From contig NZ_MKVV01000110.1 of assembly GCF_001899645.1 (NCBI RefSeq), positions 1 through 62,828 on the forward strand: 62,828 nucleotides of DNA, written 5' to 3'. Both the position numbers and the translations under genes were made by a program. Positions 28,838 to 37,405 of the stretch are shown here, one piece after another. The notes beneath the pieces were generated by a model, which was given only the letters and a program-made list of their open reading frames with translations, ran no database searches and was not told the DNA's origin. This stretch comes from Pseudonocardia sp. 73-21 (GTDB lineage Bacteria; Actinomycetota; Actinomycetes; Mycobacteriales; Pseudonocardiaceae). Within the stretch, counting starts at the first letter, position 1, and each line of letters begins with the position of its first letter.

Positions 28838-30075
28838 GCTCGACCCTGTTCCGCAACGTCAGCATCCTCGACTCCACCGGAGCCGACCCCTACCCCGGCG
28901 ACGTCCTCGTCGAGGACGACCGCATCGCCGCCGTCGGCACCGTCGATCCCGCGCGCGCCGAGGGCGCCCGCGTGGTCGAGGGCCGCGGCCGCACCCTGAT
29001 GTCCGGGCTCTGCGACGCCCACACCCACTTCAGCTGGATCAACAGCGCCGACCTCGACGGCCTGGGCACGATGCCGGTCGAGGAGCACCTGCTGGCGAGT
29101 GTCGAGTCGGCGAAGACCTACATCGACTCCGGCTACACCATGTGTCTCGGCGCCGCGTCGGCGAAGGACCGCCTCGACGTCGTCTGCCGCGACGCCATCA
29201 ACGCCGGGAGGATCCCCGGCCCGCGCTACCTGGCCAACGGCCCGGAGATCGCGGTCACCGGCGGCGCGCTCATCAAGTCGATCACCAAGTTCGCCGACGG
29301 CCCGGAGGGCATGCGCAAGGCCGTGCGGGAGCTGATCGACCTGGGTGTCGACCAGATCAAGCTCTCGATGACCGGCGAGGAGATCACCGGCACCCAACGC
29401 GCGGAGGACACCTACTTCTCCGACGAGGAGGTGGCCGCCGCCGTCACCGAGGCCCACCGCCGTGGCAAGCGCGTCTGCGCCCACGCCCGCTCCGCGGAGA
29501 GCGTGAAGATGTGTCTGCGCAACGGGCTGGACATCATCTACCACGCGAGCTTCACCGACGACGAGGGCCTCGACATGCTCGAGGAGGCCAAGGACTGGGT
29601 GTTCGTCGCGCCCGGCATCAACTGGCTCGTCGCCACCCTCTACGAGGCGGAGTCCTTCGGCTTCCCGCAGGAGGCCGCCGAGGCCGTCGGGTACAAGAAG
29701 GAGCTGGAGACCGCGATCAAGGGCCTGCGCGAGATGCACCGGCGCGGCGTCAGGATCCTGCCCGGCGGCGACTACGGCTTCGCGTGGACGCCGCACGGCA
29801 CCTACGCCCGCGACCTGGAGCACTTCGTCGAGCTGCTCGGGTTCACGCCGATGGAGGCCATCCTGTCGGCCACCGCGCTCGGCGGCGAGATCATGCTGCG
29901 CCCCGACGAGCTGGGCAAGGTCCAGCCCGGCTACCTGGCCGACCTGATCCTCGTCGACGGCGACCCGATCGCCGACATCACCGTCCTACAGGACCGCGAC
30001 CGGATCAACGCGATCATGAAGGACGGCCGGTTCCACAAGGAGCCGGGCGACGACACCACCGCGACCGCCGTCTGA
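28834..30075 (+). CDS. Metal-dependent amidohydrolase (imidazolonepropionase-like)
   Basis: 413 residues with the amidohydrolase TIM-barrel ligands in order: HxH in DAHTHFSW (about residue 61), Lys in DQIKLSMTG, His in VCAHARSAE, His in IIYHASFTD and Asp in LPGGDYGFAW, followed by the typical PGYLADLILVDGDP ending. It probably hydrolyses a cyclic amide or similar C-N bond. Together with the FAH and alpha/beta hydrolase genes it suggests a pathway that opens an N-containing or lactone ring. Confidence 0.9.
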   Translation: MSSTLFRNVSILDSTGADPYPGDVLVEDDRIAAVGTVDPARAEGARVVEGRGRTLMSGLCDAHTHFSWINSADLDGLGTMPVEEHLLASVESAKTYIDSGYTMCLGAASAKDRLDVVCRDAINAGRIPGPRYLANGPEIAVTGGALIKSITKFADGPEGMRKAVRELIDLGVDQIKLSMTGEEITGTQRAEDTYFSDEEVAAAVTEAHRRGKRVCAHARSAESVKMCLRNGLDIIYHASFTDDEGLDMLEEAKDWVFVAPGINWLVATLYEAESFGFPQEAAEAVGYKKELETAIKGLREMHRRGVRILPGGDYGFAWTPHGTYARDLEHFVELLGFTPMEAILSATALGGEIMLRPDELGKVQPGYLADLILVDGDPIADITVLQDRDRINAIMKDGRFHKEPGDDTTATAV

Positions 30076-30082
30076 CGGCGCC

Positions 30083-30418
30083 GTGACCCTGCTCATCTGC
30101 CGGACGTGCCCGCGGTACGACATGCGCGCCACGGGCACGTTCGGCGCGGTGATGTCGGCGGCGGTCGCGGCGTCCGGGGTGGCCGTGCGGGGCGTGCAGT
30201 GCCTCGGCGGCTGCCCCGAGCACGGCGTCGTCGCCGTGGACGGGCCGGGCAAGACCCGCGTCCGGTTCACGGGTCTCGACGTGGGGGACGCCGACGCGGT
30301 GGTGCGGGCGGCGCGGGCCCACGACGCCAGCGCGTCGGGGTCACCCGGGGACTGGGTGGTGCCCGTAGAGCTGATGGAGCGGATCAGCGCGGTGACCTAC
30401 AAGCGCCTGCCGCTCTGA
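30083..30418 (+). CDS. DUF1636 predicted metal-binding protein
   Basis: 111 residues, GTG start, 7 bp after the amidohydrolase. Four cysteines are arranged as CRTCPRY near the start and CLGGCPEHG in the middle, like a thioredoxin-like [2Fe-2S] or metal site. DUF1636 proteins are often found near cobalt/cobalamin genes, but none are present here. Tight spacing suggests it belongs to the catabolic operon. Confidence 0.8.
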   Translation: MTLLICRTCPRYDMRATGTFGAVMSAAVAASGVAVRGVQCLGGCPEHGVVAVDGPGKTRVRFTGLDVGDADAVVRAARAHDASASGSPGDWVVPVELMERISAVTYKRLPL

Positions 30419-30470
30419 ACCGTCTCGCGTTGGGACACCCGCCGGCGCCGATCGGGTGGACGATGGCGGT

Positions 30471-30794
30471 GTGATTTTCATCGTGATCAGGATCGACGTC
30501 CGCCCGGAGAAGCGGGACGACTTCCTCGCCGGCATCACCCGGTACTCGGCGCAGGTGCGGGACGAGCCCGGCAACCTCGTGTTCAGCTGCTTCGCCGGCG
30601 TCGAGAACCCCGACGAGTTCTCCGTGATCGCCAACTACGTCGACCAGGCGGCCGGCGAGGCACACGTCTCGTCCGAGCACGCGCAGTGGTTCTTCGGCTG
30701 GCTGCCGTCCGTCGTGGCGTCCGTCCCGAGGATCGTCTACCAGGAGCTGCCCGGGGCGGGCTGGTCCGAGATGGGTGAGGTGAAGATGCCGTAG
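30471..30794 (+). CDS. Antibiotic-biosynthesis-monooxygenase (ABM) domain protein
   Basis: 107 residues from GTG 30471, one ferredoxin-like ABM domain: IFIVIRIDVRPEKRDDFLA, NLVFSCFAGVENPDEF and HVSSEHAQWFF. Such small dimeric proteins act as cofactor-free oxygenases or isomerases, or degrade heme in some lineages. A tandem repeat begins at the base after its TAG stop. It may be part of the preceding operon. Confidence 0.82.
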   Translation: MIFIVIRIDVRPEKRDDFLAGITRYSAQVRDEPGNLVFSCFAGVENPDEFSVIANYVDQAAGEAHVSSEHAQWFFGWLPSVVASVPRIVYQELPGAGWSEMGEVKMP

Positions 30795-30884
30795 CCCGGA
30801 ACGTCGGAGCCCGGAACGTCGGAGCCCGGAACGTCGGAGCCCGGAACGTCGGAGCCCGGAACGTCGGAGCCCGGAACGTCGGAG
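30795..30884. repeat. Six perfect 15-bp tandem repeats
   Basis: The unit CCCGGAACGTCGGAG is repeated six times without change, starting directly after the ABM stop codon and ending where the decayed GyrI-like gene begins. On the minus strand the repeats are in frame with that gene and would encode GSDVP units. Confidence 0.95.
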
Positions 30885-31258
30885 CCCTGGACGCAACGGC
30901 CCTCGGACAGCGTCTCCAGCCGGACGGCCGCCACCCGTTCGCGAGGCCCGATCTTCTCGACGGCGGCGTCGAACATCTCCGTGGTGATCCAGTCGGGCAC
31001 CATGATCATCAGCGTCCGGTCCCACCGCGTCGTGTCCCGTGCGCTGGTGAAGGTGGCCGTGTCCTCGGCCCACCAGAGACCCTCGAGCGGCATCACGACG
31101 TGGTCGCGCCCGTCGTGTGGGCCAGGCCGGGGGTGTTCGGGTCGCCGTGGCCGTTGATCATGACGTAGCGCAGGTCGGGCACGGTCGACGAGTTGCGGGG
31201 AATTGCGCCTGGCCGTGTAGCAGGGCAGCTCGCGCTTGAAGTCGGTCGTGGACGACGT
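30885..31258 (-). pseudogene. Decayed GyrI-like small-molecule-binding protein gene
   Basis: Fragments of a GyrI-like protein (normally ~200 residues) appear in three frames: TTDFKRELPCYTARRNSPQL, then after one extra C near 31190 VPDLRYVMINGHGDPNTP, then after a deletion of ~40 codons VVMPLEGLWWAEDTATF through LETLSEGRCVQ. The C-terminal third is missing and replaced by the 15-bp repeats. The expected start codon reads ACG (31258-31256), 7 bp after GGAGGGG. Several independent lesions show real decay, not a sequencing slip. Confidence 0.8.
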
Positions 31259-31274
31259 GGCCCCTCCACGGGCG

Positions 31275-31305
31275 AGGCCCCCTGAACCGGCTGGTCAGAG
31301 GGCCT
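31275..31305 (-). terminator. Terminator of tRNA-Pro
   Basis: An interrupted hairpin, AGGCCC (31275-31280) with GGGCCT (31300-31305) and inner CTGA/TCAG pairs, eight bases downstream of the tRNA on the minus strand. Confidence 0.6.
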
Positions 31306-31312
31306 TTGCGTG

Positions 31313-31389
<77 letters not shown>

Positions 31390-31424
31390 ATGGCTCGCGA
31401 TCGTGCTGCGAGCCGTGGTGAAGT

Positions 31425-32366
31425 CTAGCTGACGTCCGCCACGGCCTTTGCGGGGGTGGCCCCCTCGGCGTCGACGGCGGTCAGGCGGGGCACCAGCGTC
31501 AGGATGCTGGCCTCCGGCGGGCAGGCGAAGCGCACCGGGGCGAACGGGGAGGTCCCCAGCCCGGCCGAGACGTGCAGGCGGGTGTGGGTGCCCCAGCGCG
31601 AGGCGCCGCGGGCGCGGGAGCGGTCGATGCCGCAGTTGGTGACGATGGCGCCGTAGCCGGGCAGCCGCAGCTGGCCGCCGTGGGTGTGGCCGGCCAGGAC
31701 GAGGTCGTAGCCGTCGCCGGAGAACGCGTCGAGCACGCGGGGCTCGGGCGAGTGCGTGAGGCCCAGGCGCAGGCCGGCGTCGCCGCGGGCGCGGCCGGCG
31801 ATGCGGTCGTAGCGGTCCAGGCCCAGGTGCGGGTCGTCGACGCCGGCCGCCGCGATCGTGACGCCGGCGACCTCCATGCTGACCCGCTCGTGCGTGGCGT
31901 CCACCCAGCCGTGCTCGACGAACGCGGCCCGCAGGTCGCGCCAGGGCAGGTTCTCCCCATGGTGGCGCTTCTTGCTCTTCGTCAGGTAGCGGGCGGGGTT
32001 CTTCGGGGTGGGACCGAAGTAGTCGTTGCTGCCGAAGACGAACAGGCCCGGCAGGTCCAGCAGCGGGCCCAGCGCGGCGACGGCGGTGGGCACGGCGCGG
32101 GGGTGCGCGAGGTTGTCGCCGGTGTTGACGACGAGATCGGGCTCCAGCTCCGCCAGCGCCGTCACCCAGCGTTGCTTGCTCTTCTGGGTGGGCGTGATGT
32201 GCAGGTCGGAGACGTGCAGGACGCGCAGCGGCGTGGCGCCGGCGGCCAGCACCGGCAACGTGGCCTCGCGCAACGTCCAGCGCCGACGCTCCACGCCGGC
32301 CGCGTAGACGACCGTGGCCGCCCCTGTGGTGGTCGCGCCGAGCGCGAGCCGAGCCCAGCTCTTCAC
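31425..32366 (-). CDS. Metallophosphoesterase with N-terminal hydrophobic segment
   Basis: 313 residues. Calcineurin-like metal motifs are in order: LHVSDLHITP, VVNTGDNLAHP, FVFGSNDYFGP (in place of GNHD), LGLTHSPEP and VLAGHTHGGQ. The N-terminus (LALGATTTGAATVVYAAG) is a probable membrane anchor. M. tuberculosis has a similar YkuE-like protein. GTG 32366 has TACTCT six bases upstream and no Shine-Dalgarno, pointing to a leaderless mRNA. It is divergent from the YqeY-domain gene by 35 bp. Confidence 0.9.
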   Translation of the reverse strand: MKSWARLALGATTTGAATVVYAAGVERRRWTLREATLPVLAAGATPLRVLHVSDLHITPTQKSKQRWVTALAELEPDLVVNTGDNLAHPRAVPTAVAALGPLLDLPGLFVFGSNDYFGPTPKNPARYLTKSKKRHHGENLPWRDLRAAFVEHGWVDATHERVSMEVAGVTIAAAGVDDPHLGLDRYDRIAGRARGDAGLRLGLTHSPEPRVLDAFSGDGYDLVLAGHTHGGQLRLPGYGAIVTNCGIDRSRARGASRWGTHTRLHVSAGLGTSPFAPVRFACPPEASILTLVPRLTAVDAEGATPAKAVADVS

Positions 32367-32401
32367 GAGGCCAGAGTACGTGTGGACTAGCGTCGCCCGG
32401 T

Positions 32402-32872
32402 GTGAGCACCCTCAAAGCACAGCTGCGCACCGACCTCACGGCCGCGATGAAGGCCCGTGACGAGCTGGTGAAGTCCACCCTGCGCATGACGCTGACCGCC
32501 ATCGGCAACGCCGAGGTCGCCGGCACCGAGGCGCGCGAGCTCTCCGACGACGAGGTGCTCAAGGTCATCGCCAAGGAGGCCAAGAAGCGCGCGGAGTCGG
32601 CCGAGGCGTTCGCCGCCGCCGGGCGTGAGGAGCTCGCGGCCCAGGAGCGCGCCGAGGGCGAGGTGCTCGACCGCTACCTGCCCACCCAGCTCTCCGACGA
32701 CGAGCTGGCCGTGATCGCGGCCGCGGCGGTCGAGGAGACCACCGCCGAGCTGGGGGAGAAGCCCGGCCCGCGGCAGATGGGGCAGGTCATGAAGAAGGCC
32801 AACGCGGCGGCGGCCGGCCGGGCCGACGGTGGCCGGGTGGCCGCGGCGGTCAAGGCGCTGCTGGTCCCCTGA
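32402..32872 (+). CDS. GatB/YqeY domain-containing protein
   Basis: 156 residues, GTG start with TAGCGT eight bases upstream, so probably leaderless. The whole protein is the YqeY domain (LKAQLRTDLTAAMKARDEL, LPTQLSDDEL, GQVMKKANAAAAGRADGG), related to the tRNA-binding tail of GatB. Its precise cellular role is not known. A long perfect hairpin follows and separates it from the convergent topA. Confidence 0.93.
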   Translation: MSTLKAQLRTDLTAAMKARDELVKSTLRMTLTAIGNAEVAGTEARELSDDEVLKVIAKEAKKRAESAEAFAAAGREELAAQERAEGEVLDRYLPTQLSDDELAVIAAAAVEETTAELGEKPGPRQMGQVMKKANAAAAGRADGGRVAAAVKALLVP

Positions 32873-32880
32873 TCAGAGGT

Positions 32881-32922
32881 CGTGCGCGGATAACGGTGTG
32901 GGAACACCGTTATCCGCGCACG
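32881..32922. terminator. Bidirectional terminator, 19-bp perfect stem
   Basis: Arms 32881-32899 and 32904-32922 are exact reverse complements with a GGGA tetraloop, between the convergent YqeY-domain gene and topA. It has no T tract, as is usual in high-GC actinobacteria. Confidence 0.85.
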
Positions 32923-32936
32923 GGCGGCGTCAGCCG

Positions 32937-35843
32937 CTATTTCTTCGCCACGGGCTTGCGGGCCGCGGGCTTGCGCGCCGTGGGCTTCTTCGGCGCCGGG
33001 CCGCGGGCGCGGCGCTCGGCCAGCAGCTCGCTCGCTCGCTCGTCGGTGAGCTCCTCGACGCTGTCGCCCTTGCGCAGGCTCGCGTTGGTCTCACCGTCGG
33101 TGACGTACGGGCCGAAGCGGCCGTCCTTGATCACCATCGGCTTCTTGGTGTTGGCGTCGACGCCCAGCTCGCGCAGTGGCGGGGTGGCCGCGGCCGTGCG
33201 CCGGCCGCGCTGCTTCGGCTGCTTGTAGATCTCCAGCGCCTCGTCGAGGGTGACCGTGAACAGCTGCTCCTCTTCCGCGAGCGAGCGGGAGTCCGTGCCC
33301 TTCTTCAGATAGGGGCCGTAGCGGCCGTTCTGCGCGGTGATCTCGTCGCCGCTCTCCGGGTCCTGGCCCACCAGGCGCGGCAGCGACAGCAGCCGCAGCG
33401 CCTCCTCGAGCGTGACCGTCTCGGTGGACATTCCCTTGAACAGCGACCCCGTGCGCGGCTTCGGCTTGGCCGGCGCCTTCTTGCGCGCCGGGGCCTTGGC
33501 CGTGGTGGCCGTCGCCGTGGTCGCGGCCGTCCTGGCGCGGGTGGTCTTCGGGGCCGGTGCGGGTTCGGGCTCCGGCTCGGCCTCGTCGGGCAGGATCTCC
33601 GTGACGTAGGGCCCGTAGCGGCCCTCCTTCGCGACGATCTCGTGGCCCGTGACGGGGTCGACGCCCAGCGAGCGGCCTTCCTGCGGCACCGAGAACAGCT
33701 GCTCGGCGACCTCGCGGGTGAGCTCGTCGGGCGGGAGGTCCTCGGGCAGGTTGGCGCGCTGGCTCTGCCCGTCGCGCACGCGCTCCAGGTACGGGCCGTA
33801 GCGGCCGACGCGCACTACGACGTCGTCGAACACCGGAACGGAGTTGATCTCCCGGGCGTCGATCTCCTCGAGGTTGACACCGACGAGCTTCTTCAGCCCG
33901 CCCGCGCGCGCCACCGAGCCCTCGGTGCCCTGGTCGGCGCCGAAGTAGAAGCCGGTGAGCCAGTCGGTGCGGTGCTGCGTGCCCTGCGAGATGGCGTCGA
34001 GCTCGTCCTCCATCGCGGCGGTGAAGTCGTAGTCGACGAGCCGGCCGAAGTGGTGCTCCAGCAGCCCGACCACGGCGAACGCGATCCACGACGGGACCAG
34101 CGCCTGGCCCTTCTTCCACACGTACCCGCGGTCCTGGATCGTCTTGATGATCGAGGCGTAGGTGGACGGGCGGCCGATGCCGAGGTCCTCCAGCTGCTTG
34201 ATGAGGCTGGGCTCCGTGAAGCGCGACGGCGGGTTGGTGGAGTGGCCCTCCGGCGTGAGTGACGCCGCCGTGAGCGACTGGCCCTCGGTGAGCTCGGGCA
34301 GCCGCGACTCGGCGTCGTCGGCCTCGCCGCCGGCCTGGTCGTCGACGGTCTCGACGTAGGCCCTGAGGAAGCCGGGGAAGGTGATGGTGCGGCCCGAGGA
34401 GGCGAACGTGACGGCCTCGCCGGTGGCGGCGGTGCCCGCGATGCGGACGCTGACCGTGGTGCCCCGCGCGTCGGCCATCTGCGACGCCACCGTGCGCTGC
34501 CAGATCAGCTCGTAGAGGCGGAAGTCGTCGCCGTCGACCTCCCGGGCGATGTCGCCCGGCGTGCGGAAGGTGTCTCCAGCGGGCCTGATGGCCTCGTGGG
34601 CCTCCTGCGCGTTCTTGACTTTCCTCGTGTACTGCCGGGGCTGCGCGGGCACGTAGGCGTCACCGTAGAGCTCGCGCGCCTGCCTCCTGGCCGCCTCGAT
34701 CGCCGACGGCGACAGCGTGGTGGAGTCGGTGCGGAGGTAGGTGATGTAGCCGTTCTCGTAGAGGCGCTGGGCGCTGCGCATGGTGCGGTCGGCCGAGAAG
34801 CGCAGCTTGCGGCCCGCCTCCTGCTGCAGCGTGGAGGTCATGAACGGCGCATAGGGCTTACGTGTGTAGGGCTTGGACTCCACCGACTCGACGGCCAGCG
34901 CGCGGTCCTGCAGCGCCTCGGCCAGCTGCCGGGCGGACGCCTCGTCGAGCGCGCGGGCCGGGTCCTTGCCGGTGGTCTTGAGCTGGCCGTCGGCGCCGAA
35001 GTCGCGGCCCGTGGCGACGCGGTGCCCGTCGATGCCGACCAGGCGGGCCGGGAACTGGCGTGGTGTCGCGGCGGGTCCGGCATCCAACTGAGCGGCGATG
35101 TCCCAGTACGACGCCGAGACGAACGCCATGCGCTCGCGCTCCCGCGCCACCACGATGCGCGTGGCCACCGACTGCACCCGGCCCGCCGAGAGCTTCGGCA
35201 TGACCTTCTTCCACAGCACGGGGGAGACCTCGTAGCCGTAGAGGCGGTCGAGGATGCGGCGCGTCTCCTGGGCGTCGACCATGTCCTGGTCGAGGTCGCG
35301 CAGGTTCTCCACGGCGGCGCGGATGGCCGGCTCGCTGATCTCGTGGAACACCATGCGACGCACGGGGATCTTCGGCTTGAGCGTGTCGAGCAGGTGCCAG
35401 GCGATGGCCTCGCCCTCGCGGTCGGGGTCCGTGGCGAGCAGGACCTCGTCCACGCCCTTGAGCGCCTCGCGGAGCTCGGCGACCTTGCTCTTCTTCTCCG
35501 GCGTGATGATGTAGAGCGGCGCGAACTGGTTGTCGACGTCGACGCCGAGCCGCGCCCAGGCCTCGCCCTTGTACTTCGCCGGCACGTCCGCGGCACCGCG
35601 CGGCAGGTCGCGGATGTGGCCGACGGAGGCCTCCACCACGTAGTCCTTGCCGAGGTAGGCCTGGATCTTCTTGGCCTTGGTGCCCGACTCGACGATCACG
35701 AGCCGGCGCAACGGGCGGCTCGTGGCGGTGGCGGCGGGCGTGCCGGAGCGCCGGCTGCCGCCACCCGTCCTGCGGGTGGGCACGCCGTCGGTGCCCTCGC
35801 CGCCTGTGGCGGTGGGCTTCGAGCTCGTCGTTCCGGTTGTCAC
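32937..35843 (-). CDS. topA: DNA topoisomerase I
   Basis: 968 residues, GTG start. An N-terminal TOPRIM domain (RLVIVESGTKAKKIQAYLG, then ATDPDREGEAIAWH) is followed by the type IA core with the catalytic Tyr in GYITYLRTDST. The C-terminus has four actinobacterial repeats (NGRYGPYLKKG, DGRFGPYVTDG and relatives) in place of zinc fingers, and ends in a Lys/Ala-rich tail (KPTARKPAARKPVAKK) typical of actinobacterial enzymes, which aids processive DNA relaxation. It relaxes negative supercoils. Position next to an Rv3647c-like gene matches M. tuberculosis Rv3646c. Confidence 0.97.
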   Translation of the reverse strand: MTTGTTSSKPTATGGEGTDGVPTRRTGGGSRRSGTPAATATSRPLRRLVIVESGTKAKKIQAYLGKDYVVEASVGHIRDLPRGAADVPAKYKGEAWARLGVDVDNQFAPLYIITPEKKSKVAELREALKGVDEVLLATDPDREGEAIAWHLLDTLKPKIPVRRMVFHEISEPAIRAAVENLRDLDQDMVDAQETRRILDRLYGYEVSPVLWKKVMPKLSAGRVQSVATRIVVARERERMAFVSASYWDIAAQLDAGPAATPRQFPARLVGIDGHRVATGRDFGADGQLKTTGKDPARALDEASARQLAEALQDRALAVESVESKPYTRKPYAPFMTSTLQQEAGRKLRFSADRTMRSAQRLYENGYITYLRTDSTTLSPSAIEAARRQARELYGDAYVPAQPRQYTRKVKNAQEAHEAIRPAGDTFRTPGDIAREVDGDDFRLYELIWQRTVASQMADARGTTVSVRIAGTAATGEAVTFASSGRTITFPGFLRAYVETVDDQAGGEADDAESRLPELTEGQSLTAASLTPEGHSTNPPSRFTEPSLIKQLEDLGIGRPSTYASIIKTIQDRGYVWKKGQALVPSWIAFAVVGLLEHHFGRLVDYDFTAAMEDELDAISQGTQHRTDWLTGFYFGADQGTEGSVARAGGLKKLVGVNLEEIDAREINSVPVFDDVVVRVGRYGPYLERVRDGQSQRANLPEDLPPDELTREVAEQLFSVPQEGRSLGVDPVTGHEIVAKEGRYGPYVTEILPDEAEPEPEPAPAPKTTRARTAATTATATTAKAPARKKAPAKPKPRTGSLFKGMSTETVTLEEALRLLSLPRLVGQDPESGDEITAQNGRYGPYLKKGTDSRSLAEEEQLFTVTLDEALEIYKQPKQRGRRTAAATPPLRELGVDANTKKPMVIKDGRFGPYVTDGETNASLRKGDSVEELTDERASELLAERRARGPAPKKPTARKPAARKPVAKK

Positions 35844-36037
35844 CTGGTCCTACTCCATCGTCGACGACCGCGCGGGCCCCGGCCGTGTCATCGAGTATGC
35901 GTCCCGTCGCTCCGGACGTTCTCCGGAGCCTCACGGTTGCACACCACACGCCGTGTTGCCTTCATCACGCTTCGCGGCCCCACGTCGTGACTGTCTCATT
36001 CCGCCGAGCCCGCGCCGCGAGAGCCTAACCATGGTTG

Positions 36038-36631
36038 TCAAGACGCGTGGCGACCCCAGTACCTGGGCCAGTGCTCCCCGGACAGCCTGGGAGGCACCGG
36101 GCCGACCAGCTCGACGAGCCGCTGGACCCGCCGGGTACCGCTGATCCGCAACGCCGCGCCGTCCCCGACGCGGGCCGGCGGGATGCCCGCCCGGGTGGCC
36201 GCGGCGATCAGGGACTGGTGGGTCTGCGGGGCGTCCCGGTCGAGCGCGAGGAGGTAGCCGCCGCGCCCGTCGGGCCACCCCGCGGACATGGCCCACAGCC
36301 GCAACGCCGGGCCGTCGAGCTGCCATTCCGCGGGTACCGCCTTCACCGTGCCATCGGTCCACGTGCGGGCGAGTCCGACCAGGTCACAGCGGAAGGCGGT
36401 GCGGACGGAGACGCCGCCCGACTCGGTGACGACGGGTTGTGCGGCGATGCCGACGGCGGCGCAGGCGGCCACCACGGCGGGCGCGCGGGCCGCGTCCGGG
36501 AGGTCGACGGAGAGCCGGGCCTGGTCACCGGCGCCGAAGCGGGTGATCCGGCCCGGGCCGCACAGCAGCCCACCGAGATCGGCGAGCCGGGCCGGACGTG
36601 AGTCGGCGGAGAACAGCGAGAGCTGCGACAC
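36038..36631 (-). CDS. Conserved actinobacterial protein, Rv3647c-like, upstream of topA
   Basis: About 197 residues from GTG 36631, starting SQLSLFSADSRPARLADLGG. Features include FGAGDQARLSVDLPDA, TAFRCDLVGLARTWTDGTVK and the C-terminal ISGTRRVQRLVELVGPVP, an arrangement recalling LAGLIDADG/WhiA-type DNA-binding folds, though I cannot confirm that. Synteny with topA identifies it as the Rv3647c orthologue of unknown function. TACGGT ends seven bases before GTG 36631, so it is probably leaderless; the ATG at 36652 lies inside the promoter. A LexA-like box overlaps that promoter. Confidence 0.75.
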   Translation of the reverse strand: MSQLSLFSADSRPARLADLGGLLCGPGRITRFGAGDQARLSVDLPDAARAPAVVAACAAVGIAAQPVVTESGGVSVRTAFRCDLVGLARTWTDGTVKAVPAEWQLDGPALRLWAMSAGWPDGRGGYLLALDRDAPQTHQSLIAAATRAGIPPARVGDGAALRISGTRRVQRLVELVGPVPPRLSGEHWPRYWGRHAS

Positions 36632-36638
36632 GGACCGA

Positions 36639-36658
36639 ACCGTAGAACACATGTTCGA
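36639..36658 (-). promoter_or_regulatory. LexA-like SOS box overlapping a leaderless promoter
   Basis: On the minus strand TCGAACATGTGTTCTA (36658-36643) matches the actinobacterial SOS consensus TCGAAC-N4-GTTCGA except at one base. It abuts the -10 box TACGGT (36644-36639), which lies seven bases before the GTG of the Rv3647c-like gene. Confidence 0.65.
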
Positions 36659-36693
36659 TCATCGGCTCATCGACTCGCCGAACGGTCGGGAAG

Positions 36694-37290
36694 TCAGCCC
36701 CCGGTGGTCTGCAGCGCCCGGCAGTTGGGGGCCTGCTGCGCGGCCTTGTCGAGCTCGGGGGTGCTCTGCAGGTCGGTGGACGTGTTGGTCAGCGTGGAGA
36801 GGTCCTGCAGCGGGGCCAGCGCCTCGGGAAGCGCCGTGGCGACCTGGCTGAGGTCCGAGGTGTTCACGGCGTCGATCTTGGTCTTCGCGGACTGGAACGA
36901 CGTGCGGGCCTTGCCCAGGGCGTCGGTGATCGTGGTGACGGCCTTGTCGCCGCCCTCCACGGGTGAGGGGCCGGCCCCCTTGATGTCCGTCGTGGCCTTG
37001 TCGATCGCGGTGACGGCGGTACCCAGGTAGGTGCTGAGGCCCGTGACGGCCTTCTGCGGGCTGGAGGAGTCGATCGCGGGTGGGGCGGAGACGGTACGCA
37101 CGAATCCGAGCAGGGACCCGCAGACGCCGTTGATCCACGCCACCGGGTCGCCGGTGGCCGGCGCGGACGGTGCGGCGGACGAGGCGCCGACGGCTGCGGG
37201 CGAGCCCGTCACGGTGGTGGAGCACCCCGTCACGAGCATCGCCGTGGCGGCGCCGGCGGCGATCAGGGCGGTGCGGATACTGCGGTGCAT
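36694..37290 (-). CDS. Secreted lipoprotein, function unknown
   Basis: 198 residues from ATG 37290. The signal peptide ends in the lipobox AMLVTGCSTT (Cys about residue 23), followed by a Ser/Ala/Pro linker and an all-helical domain (about 50-190) with two further cysteines (NGVCGSLLG and APNCRALQ) that may form a disulfide. No family recognised. It ends before the LexA-controlled gene and starts 60 bp before a strong terminator that isolates it from hppA. Confidence 0.78.
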   Translation of the reverse strand: MHRSIRTALIAAGAATAMLVTGCSTTVTGSPAAVGASSAAPSAPATGDPVAWINGVCGSLLGFVRTVSAPPAIDSSSPQKAVTGLSTYLGTAVTAIDKATTDIKGAGPSPVEGGDKAVTTITDALGKARTSFQSAKTKIDAVNTSDLSQVATALPEALAPLQDLSTLTNTSTDLQSTPELDKAAQQAPNCRALQTTGG

Positions 37291-37350
37291 GCGTGGCTCC
37301 CGGCGGAACGGAGGTGCGGACCGGACGGACCGTACTCGGGCCCCGAAACG

Positions 37351-37388
37351 ACGGAGGCCGCTCACCCGCGCGGGTGAACGGCCTCCGT
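37351..37388. terminator. Terminator of hppA
   Basis: ACGGAGGCCG (37351-37360) pairs with CGGCCTCCGT (37379-37388); an inner palindrome ACCCGCGCGGGT extends it. It lies 17 bp downstream of the hppA stop on the minus strand. Confidence 0.8.
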
Positions 37389-37405
37389 CGAGCGGATCGG
37401 GGCGG

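Noticed and set aside
30795..30884. CRISPR-like array
   Set aside because: Units are contiguous 15-mers with no spacers and no cas genes.
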